From NCBI GenBank assembly GCA_040877415.1, contig JBBDNV010000055.1:1-6173 (forward strand): DNA of 6,173 bases, given 5' to 3'. The position numbers and the translations under genes were made by a program. The stretch comes from JBBDNV01 sp040877415 (GTDB lineage Bacteria; Planctomycetota; Planctomycetia; Pirellulales; PALSA-1355). Of this stretch, positions 6,131 through 6,173 are shown one piece after another (position 1 is the stretch's first letter; the number at the start of each line of letters is the position of its first letter). Below the pieces are notes generated by a model that made no database searches, was not told the origin of the DNA, and saw nothing but the letters and a program-made list of their open reading frames with translations.

Positions 6131-6173
6131 CGGTAGTGACCTCTGAATTTTTTTGCCAGCACAAGACTGTGCG
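6131..6173 (+). other. Leader-like T-rich tail with edge hairpin
   Basis: No reading frame is supported here. The stretch contains a run of seven T (6148-6154) and a perfect small hairpin GCACA (6159-6163), loop AGAC, TGTGC (6168-6172) at the window edge. The T-run precedes the hairpin, so it is not a plus-strand terminator. It is probably 5' leader sequence of a locus outside the window. Confidence 0.3.

Noticed and set aside
6159..6172. CRISPR repeat or intrinsic terminator at the right edge
   Set aside because: The GCACA/TGTGC stem occurs once only, so no repeat array can be claimed, and the T-run lies before rather than after the stem.

Overview
The window is GC-rich DNA, most likely from a planctomycete (Pirellulales-like). 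This rests on recognising the protein families, mainly the xylose-isomerase-type TIM-barrel protein, the long phosphomannose-isomerase-like cupin and the DUF4432 epimerase-fold protein; no rRNA marker lies inside the window. I count five protein-coding loci. One is cut by the left edge and one is broken by a frameshift. No tRNA, rRNA, CRISPR array, transposase or phage gene is visible.

Left part (1-3471): a candidate carbohydrate-handling cluster. On the minus strand a three-domain cupin resembling type I phosphomannose isomerase (868-2124) is followed after 51 bp by a sugar isomerase/epimerase-like TIM barrel (816 down to the edge). They probably form one transcription unit. Divergent to them, across 186 bp, is a DUF4432 aldose-1-epimerase-family gene (2311-3471). 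The shared gap holds a good minus-strand promoter candidate with a perfect dyad in its spacer, and a weaker plus-strand one. Together the genes suggest metal-dependent isomerisation plus epimerase-fold handling of an unidentified sugar; the substrate cannot be read from the sequence.

Middle (3472-4826): an MFS transporter on the minus strand, split by a single -1 frameshift near 4050. Its stop codon abuts the stop of the DUF4432 gene with no base between them.

Right part (4904-6173): divergent from the transporter is an N-terminally membrane-anchored endonuclease/exonuclease/phosphatase (EEP) family protein with an intact catalytic core. After it comes a 271-bp non-coding stretch dense in signals: two tandem TTGACA promoters pointing rightward, a long hairpin plus T-tract starting almost at the predicted start point of the second promoter, then a boxA-like antitermination motif and a T-rich leader-like tail. 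This looks like the control region of an RNA-rich locus (rRNA operon, CRISPR array or other structured RNA) whose body lies just beyond the right edge. It is the most intriguing part of the window.
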